64,000 nucleotides of DNA from Lucifuga dentata (GCA_014773175.1 VXCM01000223.1:62001-126000), one strand, 5' to 3'. Numbered from the stretch's first letter, positions 27,339 to 39,287 are shown. Translations and numbers: made by a program. Notes: generated from the sequence alone by a model not told the origin.

Positions 27339-28369
27339 CAATTATTTGAAACTGGGTAAATCAATAATTTGCACAAATTGCTATAATGAGATTTTGTTTA
27401 AAAAGATGAGGAAAACTGTGTAACAATTTGCCCACGTGAACTAGAAATCCCTGATTAGAGCTGCCATTGGGTGAAGCTCCACATACAATGTTTGCCTTCA
27501 GATGCCATTAGTGGTGCTGTCACTACCCTCACAACCTAAACCAATATTACATAGTATAATCTCAAATGTATGTGCGAGGAGCCATATTTGTTGATAAGAT
27601 GTTATCATTTATATGAATATTACTTCTACAAAGAAAATAAGAAAATTCACTTTCAGATAATGGTTTGTACTTCTAGATGGTTTTGCAAAATGTTTTGCCT
27701 AAGGAATGAACCTGCATAATAATAAAGGCTTCCTTCTCCTTGTGTGGTAACTTGTCAGGCAGCTACAATAATTAGTCACTGGATTTTCATTGAGCTACAA
27801 AGGCAGAGTCAAAACATGATGTACTTTAAAGTAATTTATTTTGTACAAAGTCCCACTGCAACACGTTTGTTATTCCAAAGAAATTACACATTTTGTATGA
27901 CGAAAGGCACCAGCAGGTGAGCACTGAAATACTGTGTGTATTTGCCGAAATACTGTGTGTGATAGTAGCTTAGCTCTGTTCCAAGCAGTGATAAACAGTC
28001 TGTAAAAAACAGATTTTAAGTTATCATATCAATAGAGGCATGGTGTAAATTTTGTATTTTTTAAAAATGAACTCCTCGTGTTTTAAATAAGCTATTTCTG
28101 TGGAACTTTATCCTTATTTAACTACAGGCACATGCACCCATCCTAACTTTAGGAATATAATATAATCCATCTAAATACTACAATAGAGTGTGCACACAAT
28201 GGGAAAATTGGCCTTAAAGTGCAAGTAATTAAAATTCTGGAGAAGCAAACGTGTGTATAATGACAGAAAAAGTCACAAAATAGGCGTAATTTCTCAAAAA
28301 TTAAAATTCACGCTATGTCATGACAAAAACACCACAGATTTCCACGGATTGTATGTGGGTGTGTGTATG

Positions 28370-28377
28370 TATATATA

Positions 28378-28412
<35 letters not shown>

Positions 28413-28439
28413 GTAGAGAGAGAGAGAGAGAGAGAGAGA
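28370..28439. repeat. (TA)n-(GA)n compound microsatellite
   Basis: Alternating TA/TG units to about 28412 pass into (AG)n to 28439; it lies just inside MITE fragment K. Confidence 0.9.
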
Positions 28440-28455
28440 CAGTACTTATATATAT

Positions 28456-28494
28456 AGGGCTCAAACATGCAAAATCACTGTTCTGCTCCTTTAA
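28456..28494 (+). mobile_element. TTAA-flanked MITE fragment K (right end only)
   Basis: GGGCTCAAACATGCAAAATC is followed by ACTGTTCTGCTCCTTTAA, with TTAA at 28491-28494. No matching interior lies to its left. Confidence 0.7.
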
Positions 28495-29473
28495 ATCATT
28501 GTCCTAACTTTGCTTGAACCAAACCATTACCTAAATGGAAGCGTTAGTGGAGCTTTACATATGAAAAACAAATGTGATGCATCAAATTCACTGTCTTCTT
28601 ATTTGATCCAGTTTGCATCAGACAAGAGCAGCATGCAATCTTTTGCGCTCATTTCCTGAAAACATCAAAGATATTGAAAGAAAAAATCCATAATAATGAA
28701 TTTTTCATAAACTTTAAATGGTGATAGGCAGTATCCCTGTGCAACCACAGATCTGACTTTCCTTAAGGTCTCAGTGTTGAAATGGTGTCCGGTGAGGTTT
28801 TGTGTCTTTAAGAAATCACAGTTCATTGACACGAGCATGTCGGAGGCGTACAGCATTTATTCCCTGGACAGTGATCCTTCTTTCTGTAACACTCCTCTGT
28901 TTGGGTTTCTCACCCAAAGCTGCTGTGAACAATTAGCAAAAATGAGGCAATAGCACAAATCCACGACAGCCTGAAACAGATTAAACTGGTTTGGGAGTCA
29001 CAAAATGTTGAAATCATCTTTAATTTTTTTGCAGTAAAATAGCATTATCACTATTGCTATTCTCCTGTTTACAATACATACACACAACCAACAAGATGGT
29101 AGTGTTTGTGTATAGCTTATCTTTGTTTTGTTTTTTTTAAATGCTGTGTGATCTTTACAGAAACTGTAAATGCAAAACTGTAATTGCCTGAGAAAAAAAA
29201 AATTGTGTTATAACTGGCAGTGTTGTCTTTTGTCTGTATTTTGCCATTTTGAATCTTTGCATATTCCCTCTCCTTAAAGCTTCCTGATTATTCAGAAAGA
29301 GTTTGGCATTGACAGGAAATCCACTGCTTGTTATTGTTGAACTTCACTATTGTGCCTGTTTATCTTGCAGAAACAAATTTGTCTCTGCTTAAGTTTCTGG
29401 TCATGTCCTAGAAAACATTTCACTCATTTGAATCAAGGCGCTCTTACAATACTTCTGTTTCACTGTTCTGCAG
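28495..29473. other. Intergenic or intronic sequence, nothing identified
   Basis: No repeat or gene recognised. The segment 28795-28980 is less AT-rich and non-repetitive, without a supported reading frame. Confidence 0.45.
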
Positions 29474-29542
29474 TTGGTGAAGGACCTTGCAGATTTCAGC
29501 CTGCACGAGGAGATAAACTACCAGCTGATCACAGTCACCGAT
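29474..29542 (+). CDS. Candidate isolated 69-bp internal exon, product unknown
   Basis: A T-rich tract ending TGTTCTGCAG precedes an open 23-codon block, and GTAGGT, a good donor, follows. In phase 0 it would read LVKDLADFSLHEEINYQL then ITVTD, with codons rich in G/C at the third position (GTG AAG GAC, CTG CAC GAG GAG, GTC ACC GAT), unlike the AT-rich surroundings. I do not recognise the protein, and I could not find companion exons on either side, so it may belong to a gene with long introns, be a stray exon of a pseudogene, or be chance. The length divisible by three fits a phase-0 cassette. Confidence 0.4.
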
Positions 29543-31027
29543 GTAGGTCTAAAATTTTCCATTTGTGAATAACCTGTGTGTTTTCATTTTGGGAGTTCTG
29601 GCTTTTAATGCAGTGTTAAAAATGCAGTTTTAATGTAAAAATTGTACCTAATCTTTTAAGCAGCTGCACATTCATATTAATATAGATGTATACATATATA
29701 TATATAGGAGGGAAAAAAGGCATAGCTGCAGAATAATAAAGTCTAATTCATACATTTTTTTTCACGTTTTTAGAATTGCTAAATTAATTTTAATGAGATG
29801 TTGATACAATGGAGTAATCACTTCAAGTTTAAACTCATCAATTTATTCCTAAAAAGCAAAAGTTAAGTTGTGGTAACAGATTAATGAATGTTTGATTTCA
29901 ACTCCCACCAAATTGTGATTTAAGCTCCTCCTGCCTCGATGACAGACATTTGTGATGTGAGCTGGGTGTGTCTGTTGATGTGGGCGTGTCTCTTCTAACG
30001 GGTCTCACCATATAAGGGTGTGTCTCTCTTGGTGTGGATGTGTCTGTCGTTTGTGTCTCCTCTCCTATGGTCATTTTCCCCCAATAGTGGACACTTGTTT
30101 ACAATCCTACTGACACCAGATTAGGATTTTTTTGGTCACAGAATCCACTCATCAAACAGATAGTCCACAGCTTTTTAACCACTTAGGTGGTGGCTTTGTT
30201 GAAATGATTCTCTGTCCAATTCCGATTCAAAATAGATAAAATAGTTACTCTATCAAAAAGCTAATGTGTAGAACAAAATTAAATTTCCTGAATGTGTAAA
30301 AGCTATAACAACAGCATCAGTACTCAACAGCACATATTACTCTATGCTCTGGTTTACTTTTTTCTCCTGCTCCACATGATATTCTCTGTAGAATCTGAAT
30401 TAGATATTTTAGGATTCAATGACACTAAAACACTCAAAGTTTCAAAGTATCAGGAACTTAAACACAGAACAGTGATTCACACAAAGAGAAGCCATTTCTC
30501 ATTCTGCCACTACTCGTTGTACTGCCGGTGTGACTAACAGCAGGACTGAATGTCTTATGTCAGTAAATGAGAGTTTAATATGCTGCACCATGGAGATGGG
30601 ACATAGAGTGTGTGGCCCACGCTGTTTCCTTCATCAGTGCCTGGGTTTGTCACAGAGCACCCTGCACGAACACACCATCATCTTCAACAACCCAGTCAAA
30701 AAGAGCACAAACCTTCACAACAGCCTCCTGAATTGCTTTCCGAGTTTCAAGACTGGATATTAAAGTTGCCTAAATGCATCAATCTCCATTATTATTCTCA
30801 CGGGCCGGAAAGGTCATTTGTCTCATTTTCCATTAAAGGAAACTGTCTTCAAAAAAAAAAAAAAAAAAAAAATTAATGACTTACAATTAATTCCAGCTGT
30901 TTTGGTGCGACAGAAACGCTGCTGTAAAACACTATTTTGGTTTCAGAAGCCTATTTGCACAGTTTGGGTGAGGCTTTTATATAGTTTTATATGCAGAATG
31001 GATGACAAATTGAAGGAAAGACTTAAA
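29543..31027. other. Sequence without recognised genes
   Basis: It contains a degenerate cluster of GTGTGTCT/GGTGTGGATGTGTCT motifs at about 29967-30055, and a poly-A run at 30850-30871. The block 30575-30770 is non-repetitive and less AT-rich but has no convincing exon. Confidence 0.45.
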
Positions 31028-31480
31028 GGGGGTAATTCATAAAACCCAGGACAATATTTAATGTGTTGATAACAGCAAGTAGTGTCACACAAATCCTCAT
31101 TCATAAACACCTGTTACTGGAGTATTTTATCATTTACCTTGAAAGAAGTACTAGTATTTCCTCATTTGGGTAATCTATCCCTAAAACATATTGTCATACA
31201 AAATTAAGACCTGTTTCTGTGTGACAGTATTTAATCAGCACAAAATCTTAGTAAATCTGAGACTGTATTCTAGAGATCGATAAATCTGATATATAAGCCC
31301 ACTCAGTAGGTCAATCAGTTTATTTAAATGGCAAGTTTTGATCTGATCTCCACCCACTGCTCTGAAGCAGAGAGTTTTGATTTCCTTTACTGATTTGACT
31401 TCCACTTTGCTTTTACACCGGAGGAAACAGAATAATGTGCGGCTCTGCAGTGTAAAATGTGATTGAGTTACAGGAATCAA
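31028..31480. repeat. Unnamed dispersed repeat family 2, copy 1
   Basis: It shares a colinear set of blocks with 35010-35460: GGTAATTCATAAAACCC at the left, ACAAAATTAAGACCTGTTTC, and TAAGCCCACTCAGTAGGTCA leading to TTTAAATGGCAAGTTTTGAT. Identity between blocks is lower, as for an old repeat. No coding frame and no clear terminal repeats. Confidence 0.6.
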
Positions 31481-32468
31481 CCAAAGACGTCCAGCCTAAG
31501 CTTTACTCTGGCCAAATGTTAACCCTGCTGCAATTTGAGGACATTGAGCTGTAAAATATTTCCAATATCGACATGTTGTAAAGACATCTCTTGAAACACT
31601 TTGTGCAGATGTGCTGTTGATACTGTCATCAGCTGTGAAAAACCTCCACTTCAGCAAAATCCATACACACCATCAAATACTGTCAAACTTGTACAAAGAA
31701 AATTTCTTGATTGTTGCATATTTGTGTTTCATTTTCCGCTACCCTGTTGGTAAAGCACAAGGATGCACACTCATGCATGCACACACATGCGCACACATAT
31801 GCTTGCCTGTGTCTTCTTTAATTTCAAACCAATTATGTCTTGATTAATTCAAGCATGTTGTGAGGATGGGCTGTTTGTGCGTTGCTGCAGTTAGAAGTGG
31901 ACATAATGCAGATTTTTCTTTTGCATAATAGCACAGAAGTTTTTAAAAGAGAATATGAGGAGGAGAGAACTTTAAGTGAGTAGCAGTGTCATCATTAGTA
32001 AGTTTTTCACATCTTTAAAGCGTCTTGCAGTTGAAGCATCTGATAAAATGGAAGCCATATCAAATAGGGTTGACATGGTTTCTCTGAAGTAAATGATGAA
32101 AGGTCTTCACAGAGTTTCTGTCCCTTTGATGGATGAGAATAATAATTATTGATATCAGAGTTGATTGTTAACAGCCATAGTGTATAATCACTGCTTAAAC
32201 ACTTTGATCATTATATAGGACATCAGTGTGTGATGTTTGATTTAAGCTATTGTAACATATTGGAATGGATCAAACTTCAACAGCAAAATATGGTGACTTA
32301 CTGTAAGCTTTAACAACATACTTAGAGATTTAAAAAAAAAATCTGTATATTTCCAAAATTTATTTTGAATAAACTACAGTAGAATTGTCAAGGTTTCCAA
32401 AACCAAGTTACACAAACAATAAAAAAAAAAAACAACCAAAGCTTCTTCTTCTTCTTCTTCTTTTTTTN

Positions 32469-32501
<33 letters not shown>

Positions 32502-34460
32502 TAAGAAGGTCTCAGTAATAATCCAGGCTGCATCTTCCACTCCCAGTTGATGGTTTATTCTATACAGCTATACCTAAATAATGAATAAACACCACAGCAA
32601 CTCCAGTTCCACATAATAATAATGATGTGGAAGAGAACAAAGCAGAACAGCCCAAGAAAACAAAAAAGCATTTAATTATATTCCCAATTATTTCACTTGC
32701 TCTAATACACCCAGATTCTCTCATCTTGTTGCAAGTGGCCAGTGTGGTACTTGTTATTGATTTGCACATTCATTGTGACATTTTGACAAAGTTTTAATAT
32801 GTTCAAGTCACAGTTCAGACTTCACTGATCATGTTCACCACTATTGCGTTTTCTCCCATGAATGTAATCTGTTTGACAAGTTTTCTCACTATTTACACTC
32901 TTTTAGTTATGTTGTAGTTTAGAAAATATGAGCTGATTCTACATATATTGTCATTGCAAAAATCTTGAACCTGGAGACTGTTTGAGGCTTCATATGTTGA
33001 ACATTATTTTTCATATAAAATTCAGTGTAATATTTTTTATTGTGATTCTACCAGTTTGATTTAGAATTACTGGGGTATGTAGGCTTTGAGCAAGGATGCA
33101 TTGTGAAAAATTTCAAGTTGATGAGACTCATGATTGCCAGATTGAAATCACACAAAGTTTCAAGAATCAAGGTAGTAAATGTCAAATTAGCCACATGCAC
33201 AAGAGTTTAGAACTAGTTACAGGAAAATTGTAATATTTGATTATTTCGGATCCACATTGACACCAAAACCTAATCTTTGGCCTGTGACTCAACTTTACCT
33301 CAAACAGGTATAAAAAACAAGCAGGACTAAAAACATAACATCCTTAGCATTTGTAATAAAGACAGAATTTACCATGTGCTTTGAAGTTGAGACAAGTTTG
33401 AGCAGCTGTAATTTTAAAAATATATTCTTGCTATTCCCCCCCGGGAATGTGGAACACAAAAGGCCCTCATGAAGAAAATTAACATTTTTCACAGTTCGTT
33501 GAGCTCATTTAAATGAATCAATAGATGCAACTGACTCATTCTCATAGCGTATGACAAAGCTGATGCTGAACACTATTCACAATTAGAGAATACTATATTT
33601 ACACTTGTATGAGAAGTGTAGTTCCATAGAGTTGGAGAGGGATTTTTTTCTAACTAGGGTCAAGAATCTCTCAGATCGTCCCCTTTAATTTAGCAGTTAT
33701 TACATATTGTCTAGAATTAAATGCATGCCAGGTCCTTAGGTTAGAAGATTCCCTTTATGTCATAGGGAGTCTTTTCTTTAACCACTCATGCTTATTTTGA
33801 CAATTATATCGAAAAATAGTATAAAGTTCTAAGAAAGCAGTAGAAGTAATGCAGCTGCTTTAATTCTCTTGGAGGTTCATGTTGGCATTTGATTTACAGA
33901 ATATTTTGGGTATTTTGAATCGTCTCAGAATATTGCACCCAAACCAATCCAGAGACCATTTATTTAGTAAGGCCAGAGCAGTTTAGCGGGATGGCTTTCA
34001 TTTCACGGTTCATACTCTCAATGTGATTAATAAGTAAAATGCTGTTGAAGAGAGAGAAAAGCCGTCATTCAGTCCTATCTTCCTGGAACGGTGGGAGGAC
34101 AGAATATCCCAGAGCATTAAGAGATGTTGTCAATCACTGTATGGAAAATCAAGCACATTTGGATCTGGTCTGACAAGTCATCATCTGGTTGGACTGTTTC
34201 CACTGCTAACTAGCTAGACAGCATAAGCAAATATAAGGGCTGGGAGATTGGAGTTTATCAGTGTAATTATACCAATGGTGCAGTCAGAGTGTTTCTACAG
34301 GGTAGTTTAAAGGGAATTATTATTATTTTTGTTTCAAATATGGAAATTAATTTGACGTGTCAGACTTGTTAATTAAGAAGCAAGTGGTTCCTCTGAGAAC
34401 TCATTAAGTTTGTGTGGTGTCAGTTCCTGTACCATCAATGCCGTGTGCTGCAATTCAGCA
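31481..34460. other. Intergenic sequence, no gene seen
   Basis: AT-rich, with a long poly-T run interrupted by N at 32468 (about 32460-32499) preceded by (CTT)n. Nothing else identified. Confidence 0.5.
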
Positions 34461-35002
34461 TTAAAGGACCATACCGCAAACATGCAAAATGGTTTGCATG
34501 TTTGAGCCTAAGTATATTAATTTTCATACACGTAACATTACTGACAATCATTTCCCAAAGCATACTACTGGAACAGTGAATTAAAAAAAAATGTGTTTCT
34601 ACCTTCCAGACCACCATCGGATTCACTTCATTGGTACGCTATTAAAATCAACTTGTTGATTCTTGAAACGTTCTTGGGATAGGTAATCCATCATCGTGAA
34701 CAAGACATGTATTCAGGTTTTTTTTTTTTTTAAAGTTACGTAATTTTAGCATTCAAGTGCAATTAAAAAGTGTGGAGTGAATGTATGTCTCCACCGGGAA
34801 TATAGTCCCAAAAGAAGACCTGTGTTTATCGAAAAATTTAAACGACCGTGACTTCATAAGGCTGCGTAACTATTAACAGGTGAAACATCAGTTTTTAAGG
34901 TGGGTGTATTGCTTGAATATTTGATATTTGGGAAATGATTGTTAGTAACATAATATGTATGAAAATTGAATATATTAGGCTCAAACGTGCAAAATGGCTG
35001 GT
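34461..35002 (+). mobile_element. TTAA-flanked MITE, copy F (right end lost)
   Basis: TTAA at 34461-34464 then AGGACCATACCGCAAACATG; the right arm reads TAGGCTCAAACGTGCAAAAT then GGCTGGT and stops before the expected ATGGTCCTTTAA. Repeat family 2 begins a few bases later, suggesting insertion into or deletion of the end. The conserved block is at about 34779-34820. Confidence 0.82.
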
Positions 35003-35009
35003 GGGAATG

Positions 35010-35460
35010 AGGGAATTCATAAACCCTTCTCGACATAAATGAAGGGTGAGTATCATCACACAACAATGTTCACTCATTGATAAATGCTTGTTAACAACAT
35101 CTTTTAATATTTGCTAAAAAGAGATGCATTTGATATGGTATTTCCTTGTGTACATGGTGGGGAAGTGATTCATGAAATACACCATCACACAAAAATTAAG
35201 ACTGTTTCAGTCTGGTGGTAAATTTCAGTGGTAAGAAATCTGGGTTGCATTTTAAACTGTATTTGCCTTACATCTCTTAGTGATGAAAAAATGTGATATT
35301 TAAGCCCGCTCAGTTGATTAATTGATTTAGTTAAATGGCATGTTTTGTTCCAATCTTTTTCACCTGTTCTGCAGAATCTCATCCTCTTTACACACATTTG
35401 CCCTTCATAAGAAGAGTTTGGTGTTACTTTGTGTTTTCACAGTGTTGAGAGTTGATTTCC
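35010..35460. repeat. Unnamed dispersed repeat family 2, copy 2
   Basis: Colinear with 31028-31480: GGGAATTCATAAACCC, CACAAAAATTAAGACTGTTT and TTTAAGCCCGCTCAGTTGAT then AGTTAAATGGCATGTTTTG. It abuts the truncated right end of MITE copy F. Confidence 0.6.
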
Positions 35461-37079
35461 CAGAGATTCACCACCCATCAACATCATACGCATCTCAGAA
35501 TACAGAGCCTTCCTTTTTTTTTTTTTTTTTTGNTTTTTTTTTTTTTTTTTGGCAGACTTAATTTACCTTACAGTAGCTGTTAGTTTTCTATTACTTAGAG
35601 AGAGCCTTTGACAAGATATGGTGAAATGGGCTGCACTATAAATTATTAACAACTTTAAACTTTCCCACTCCATTAAAGGCATCATATTAAATTTCCTCAC
35701 AGACCAGCAAATTAAAGATGAAGTGTCCACCGCCACCCATCATCCCTAAAGCTGACACATGTAAGCTACAGTTTTCAGTCCACTTCTCTGTGCCATTTAC
35801 ATGTCTATTTTTTTTTCATTTGACATATAGAAATTAAATGTGCATAAAAATGAGACATTGTGATTTTAGGAGTAGTTATCAAGTTGAAGGCAGATCTCAA
35901 CTGACAGCCAGTGTGACTTCACAAGTGTGACTTCACTTTAAAAAAGGATTATAAACAAAAGAGGTCAGTCATTTTAACAAACAATAAATAGAACAAAGCA
36001 GAATGTGTGTCTTCACACTTATATACAATACAATCTGTTTCAGTTGGGCAATAGGACAAAATTAAAAAAAGAATGATGTATGTACAGTATTTATGTATTT
36101 ATGCATAAACTAAGCAATGTTCCATGTCCTTTTTTCATGTTGTTAGGTAGCTTCCCCTTCTAGTTACACAAACCTATTTAACAAACAGGATTTTGAAATA
36201 AAGACATTTAAGTGTTGTCATCTCAGGACATACCGTACATCCCACCTCAAGATGCTGTTTCAAGTTGACTTTATGAGCAGTATTACTCTTGACGTTAACT
36301 GGACATAAAGGATAGCTGCCATGGATCATGTGTTTGTTTGAAGCCTTGAAGTCTTGTTTTTAATAGTCGATTTGTTAATTTTAAAACACGAGTGACTGCA
36401 AATCTGTCATCACTGGCACACCTTTACTAATATTTATTATTTTTTTAAATCATGCAACAATACATTTGCAAGTATTTGCAAATTAATGCTTGGTGCTACC
36501 ACCGCATAGCTTATATGGTTATTTAGTGTTTCTTATTTGTTGTGCCTTTGGCCAAGCAAAATGTGTTTCAGCAGGAAGATACACTAGCAAAAAGCAAAGC
36601 CCTATGGGGATATATCTGCATGATTAATACCATTTGTGTGTGTGCTTACTGTGAAACCAGTGTCTAGGCGTGATAAAATATAGCCTTTGGCTGGTGGGAC
36701 AATATCCATCTAGTTTCTGAGGAGTGCGATGGTGCTCTGCTGTCTTTCTTAACAATATACGATCAGCTGTCATTTTGATTAAGTATACTAGGAATCTTTG
36801 CTAGTGTTAATAACTTAAATTTCCATTTTCCCCATATGTACTCAATCAAGCACTGTGGCTGCAGCTGATAAACCAGTGACCATATTTGAGGTGTGTTCAT
36901 TAATGCCTTGTGTCTTTCAGGGTGTATGTCAGTGTTCTACATATTGTTCAGTATTACATATTTTCATGGCTGAATGATGAATGATAGAAATAGCTATTGA
37001 AAACTGGCATTACAGAACTGTACTTATGTGGGTGGTACAGTTATGAATATATTGTAACTCATTTAATGAGATCTGTTAT

Positions 37080-37083
<4 letters not shown>
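35461..37083. other. Intergenic sequence, no gene seen
   Basis: It holds a poly-T run with N at 35533. Otherwise AT-rich single-copy-looking DNA without recognisable genes. Confidence 0.5.

Positions 37084-37146
<63 letters not shown>
37084..37146. repeat. (TG)n-(GA)n compound microsatellite
   Basis: (GT)n at 37084-37110 passes directly into (GA)n at 37111-37146. Confidence 0.95.
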
Positions 37147-37148
<2 letters not shown>

Positions 37149-37538
37149 AGATAGAAGAGAGAAAAACAAATGTCAGCAGGCCTCCTAGCACCTCCCAAGG
37201 ACTCTAACTGGAAATGGCACCGAGGCACTGCTGACCATATGGCTCCTTTAATTAATCGTGCCGATTAATTTTTGGCTCGCCTTCAATACCTACAGTCATT
37301 TATGTAATACCATAAGCACCCAATCAGCAAGCACTTCCCCAAGCTTTTCATGATGGATATTAGAATATGTAAAGAAGGTCATGTAGCCTAGTAGAACTGT
37401 TAGGTTGATTTCATTGAGTATGTTCAGGTGATTTAGTTCAGCCTAATAAATTTATGTCTCTTAATGAACCAGACAAGTCAATATTTGGATAGAATTAAAA
37501 CATTTGGAAATGATCAGCAAATAGGATGTCATTAGATG

Positions 37539-37540
<2 letters not shown>

Positions 37541-37570
<30 letters not shown>
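37541..37570. repeat. (TA)n microsatellite
   Basis: About fifteen uninterrupted TA units. Confidence 0.9.
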
Positions 37571-37575
<5 letters not shown>

Positions 37576-37696
37576 TTATTTTCATTTATAGGTTTGCATC
37601 TTAAAGTTCTTTAAGACTGTTTAATGGGACACAATGTAAATTGAAAAGTAATTTTAAAAATACTTGTTTAAACTCACAATAATATTACCTTTGATT

Positions 37697-37805
37697 TTAA
37701 AGAACTATACCAGTCAATTTGCATGTTTAATTTCAATAAATACTACCTGCATATGTGATTACTGCCAATTATTTTCCAAAACTACTACGGTACATCTGCA
37801 AAATG
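37697..37805 (+). mobile_element. TTAA-flanked MITE fragment L (left end)
   Basis: TTAA-AGAACTATACCAGTCAATTT then GCATGTTTAATTTCAATAAA and ATTTTCCAAAACTACTAC. The SINE at 37935-38298 follows 130 bp later and a right end of the same family (fragment M) lies at 39205-39287, so one disrupted element is possible. Confidence 0.75.
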
Positions 37806-37934
37806 AGTTTGAAGTGCTTTCTCTACATGTTCAGCATGTTGGAAATATTTTGCAGCTCATCTTCCTGAGACTTTCTGCATCAGGAGAGATTACAAGTGGT
37901 CAGTATAAAAATTAGCCTGGACGTCTCTGGTTCA

Positions 37935-38298
37935 GGGCGGCATGGTGGCGCAGTGGTTAGTGCTGTTGCCTCACAGCAAGAAGGTCCTGGATTCGATTCC
38001 CGGCCGGGACAGGGCCTTTCTGTGTGGAGTTTGCATGTTCTCCCCGTGATGCGTGGGTTCCCTCCGGGTGCTCCGGCTTCCTCCCTCCTCCAAAGACATG
38101 CATGTCAGGTGAATTGGGAACTCTAAATTGCCCGTAGGTGTGAATGAGAGCATGAATGTGTTTGTCTGTCTCTGTGTCAGCCCTGCAATAGACTGGTGGT
38201 CTGTCCAGGGTGTACCTCGCCCTATGACCGCTGGGATAGGCTCCAGCCCCCCCGTGACCCTCAACAGGACAAACGGGTTTAGAAAATGGATGGATGGA
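37935..38298 (+). mobile_element. tRNA-derived SINE with intact target-site duplication
   Basis: The head carries RNA polymerase III type 2 promoter boxes: A box TGGCGCAGTGG at 37946-37956 and B box GATTCGATTCC at 37990-38000, at normal spacing. A unique body follows (GTTTGCATGTTCTCCCCGTG; AACTCTAAATTGCCCGTAGG; GACTGGTGGTCTGTCCAGGG), and it ends GAAAATGGATGGATGGA, an L2-style microsatellite tail. The perfect 11-bp direct repeat TCTCTGGTTCA flanks it at 37924-37934 and 38299-38309. This is the very common dispersed fish SINE; it encodes nothing, and would be mobilised by a partner LINE, probably of the L2 type given the tail. Confidence 0.9.
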
Positions 38299-38309
38299 TC
38301 TCTGGTTCA

Positions 38310-39000
38310 TTGATGTGAGTAACTCATAATTGAATCACTTGATAGCAATCTAGCTTTGTTCATATTGTTTTGAATATTGTTATCACAAAAATATCTTGAG
38401 ATATGATGACATTATTCTGGGGCCATAGTGCCCACCTACAGTACAGGTTGGTTTGTTATACATACAGAAAGGGGCTTTTGTCCTCACTTGTATGCAATGG
38501 GCTGTTAAAGAATCTGCATCACCTGCTGTGTTGTAGAGCACCATTCTGGTTGTCCTTGGATAAGACTATGACAGTAATTTTTTCTTTGTTATTTTTAAGG
38601 ATGCAAAGGTCAACCCTTCAGAATATTAATGTATCTCTGTGCGAGGGGAGGCAGTGGGTGACAGCTGGGGAAGCCTTGAGAACTCGTACTACTTGGTCTT
38701 GGAGGTTCATCCTTCTGCTGCTCTCTCACCTTAATTCTGGGATTGATAAGACTTCTGCTCCTGCAGCTGTGAGGCTCTGTAGCATCGCACAGTGATAACA
38801 GACCAGTGAGACATCAAACTGCTATCTCCTTGATGCTGACATTCACCTCTTAGACTTGGTAACATGTGCCCAAAAGGTACAGCACCCTCACTGAGAAAGC
38901 TTCAGGGTACCAAGAGGCAAAAAACCACGCTGGAAGACTGCTCACATTTTGACAAGTCAAGATGGAATAAAGCCACTATTAGATAAACATATACAAAATA
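38310..39000. other. Sequence without recognised genes
   Basis: A 130-codon open frame (38403-38795, plus) has no recognisable motif and no start or splice context that would support a gene. No known repeat is recognised. Confidence 0.45.
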
Positions 39001-39084
39001 CACTACAGGCAAGAAATTTCAGGCCAGCCCCAGATTAACATCTTTAAAAATCTGGGGGTGGCCTCAAATTTCTGCCTGTAGTGT
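39001..39084. repeat. Compact near-perfect hairpin, arms about 35 bp
   Basis: The left arm starts CACTACAGGCAAGAAATTTC (39001-39036) and pairs with 39050-39084 with one bulged A and two mismatches. The loop is about 13 nt (AACATCTTTAAAA). Weaker pairing extends outward. It might be a tiny foldback transposon or a precursor-like RNA hairpin; nothing in the sequence decides. Confidence 0.8.
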
Positions 39085-39204
39085 GTATTCATTATTTGAA
39101 GTACAAAATTACAATATGATGACTACAAAACACTGCAATTTATTCTTATTTGGCCAGATTCGGAGTAAGCCAGCTGCTTAAAATGAGGCTACTTAAGTCA
39201 AAAA

Positions 39205-39287
39205 ATATTTGGGAAAACTATCAGTAATTAGAATGGAGTAGTAGTAATTGAGCTCAAACATGCAAAGTCACTGGCATGGCCCTTTAA
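39205..39287 (+). mobile_element. TTAA-flanked MITE fragment M (right end)
   Basis: GAAAACTATCAGTAATTAG leads to TTGAGCTCAAACATGCAAAG then TCACTGGCATGGCCCTTTAA, with TTAA at 39284-39287. Confidence 0.75.

Noticed and set aside
30575..30770. Possible exon with an open frame ending in FNNPVKKSTNLHNSLLN
   Set aside because: No acceptor or donor of good quality borders it and neither strand shows a known family.
37941..38000. tRNA gene
   Set aside because: A and B boxes are present but the rest is the body of a SINE with target duplications; no full cloverleaf or anticodon arm is supported.
38403..38795. 130-codon open frame after the SINE
   Set aside because: No recognisable motif, no splice or promoter context, and composition like its non-coding surroundings.
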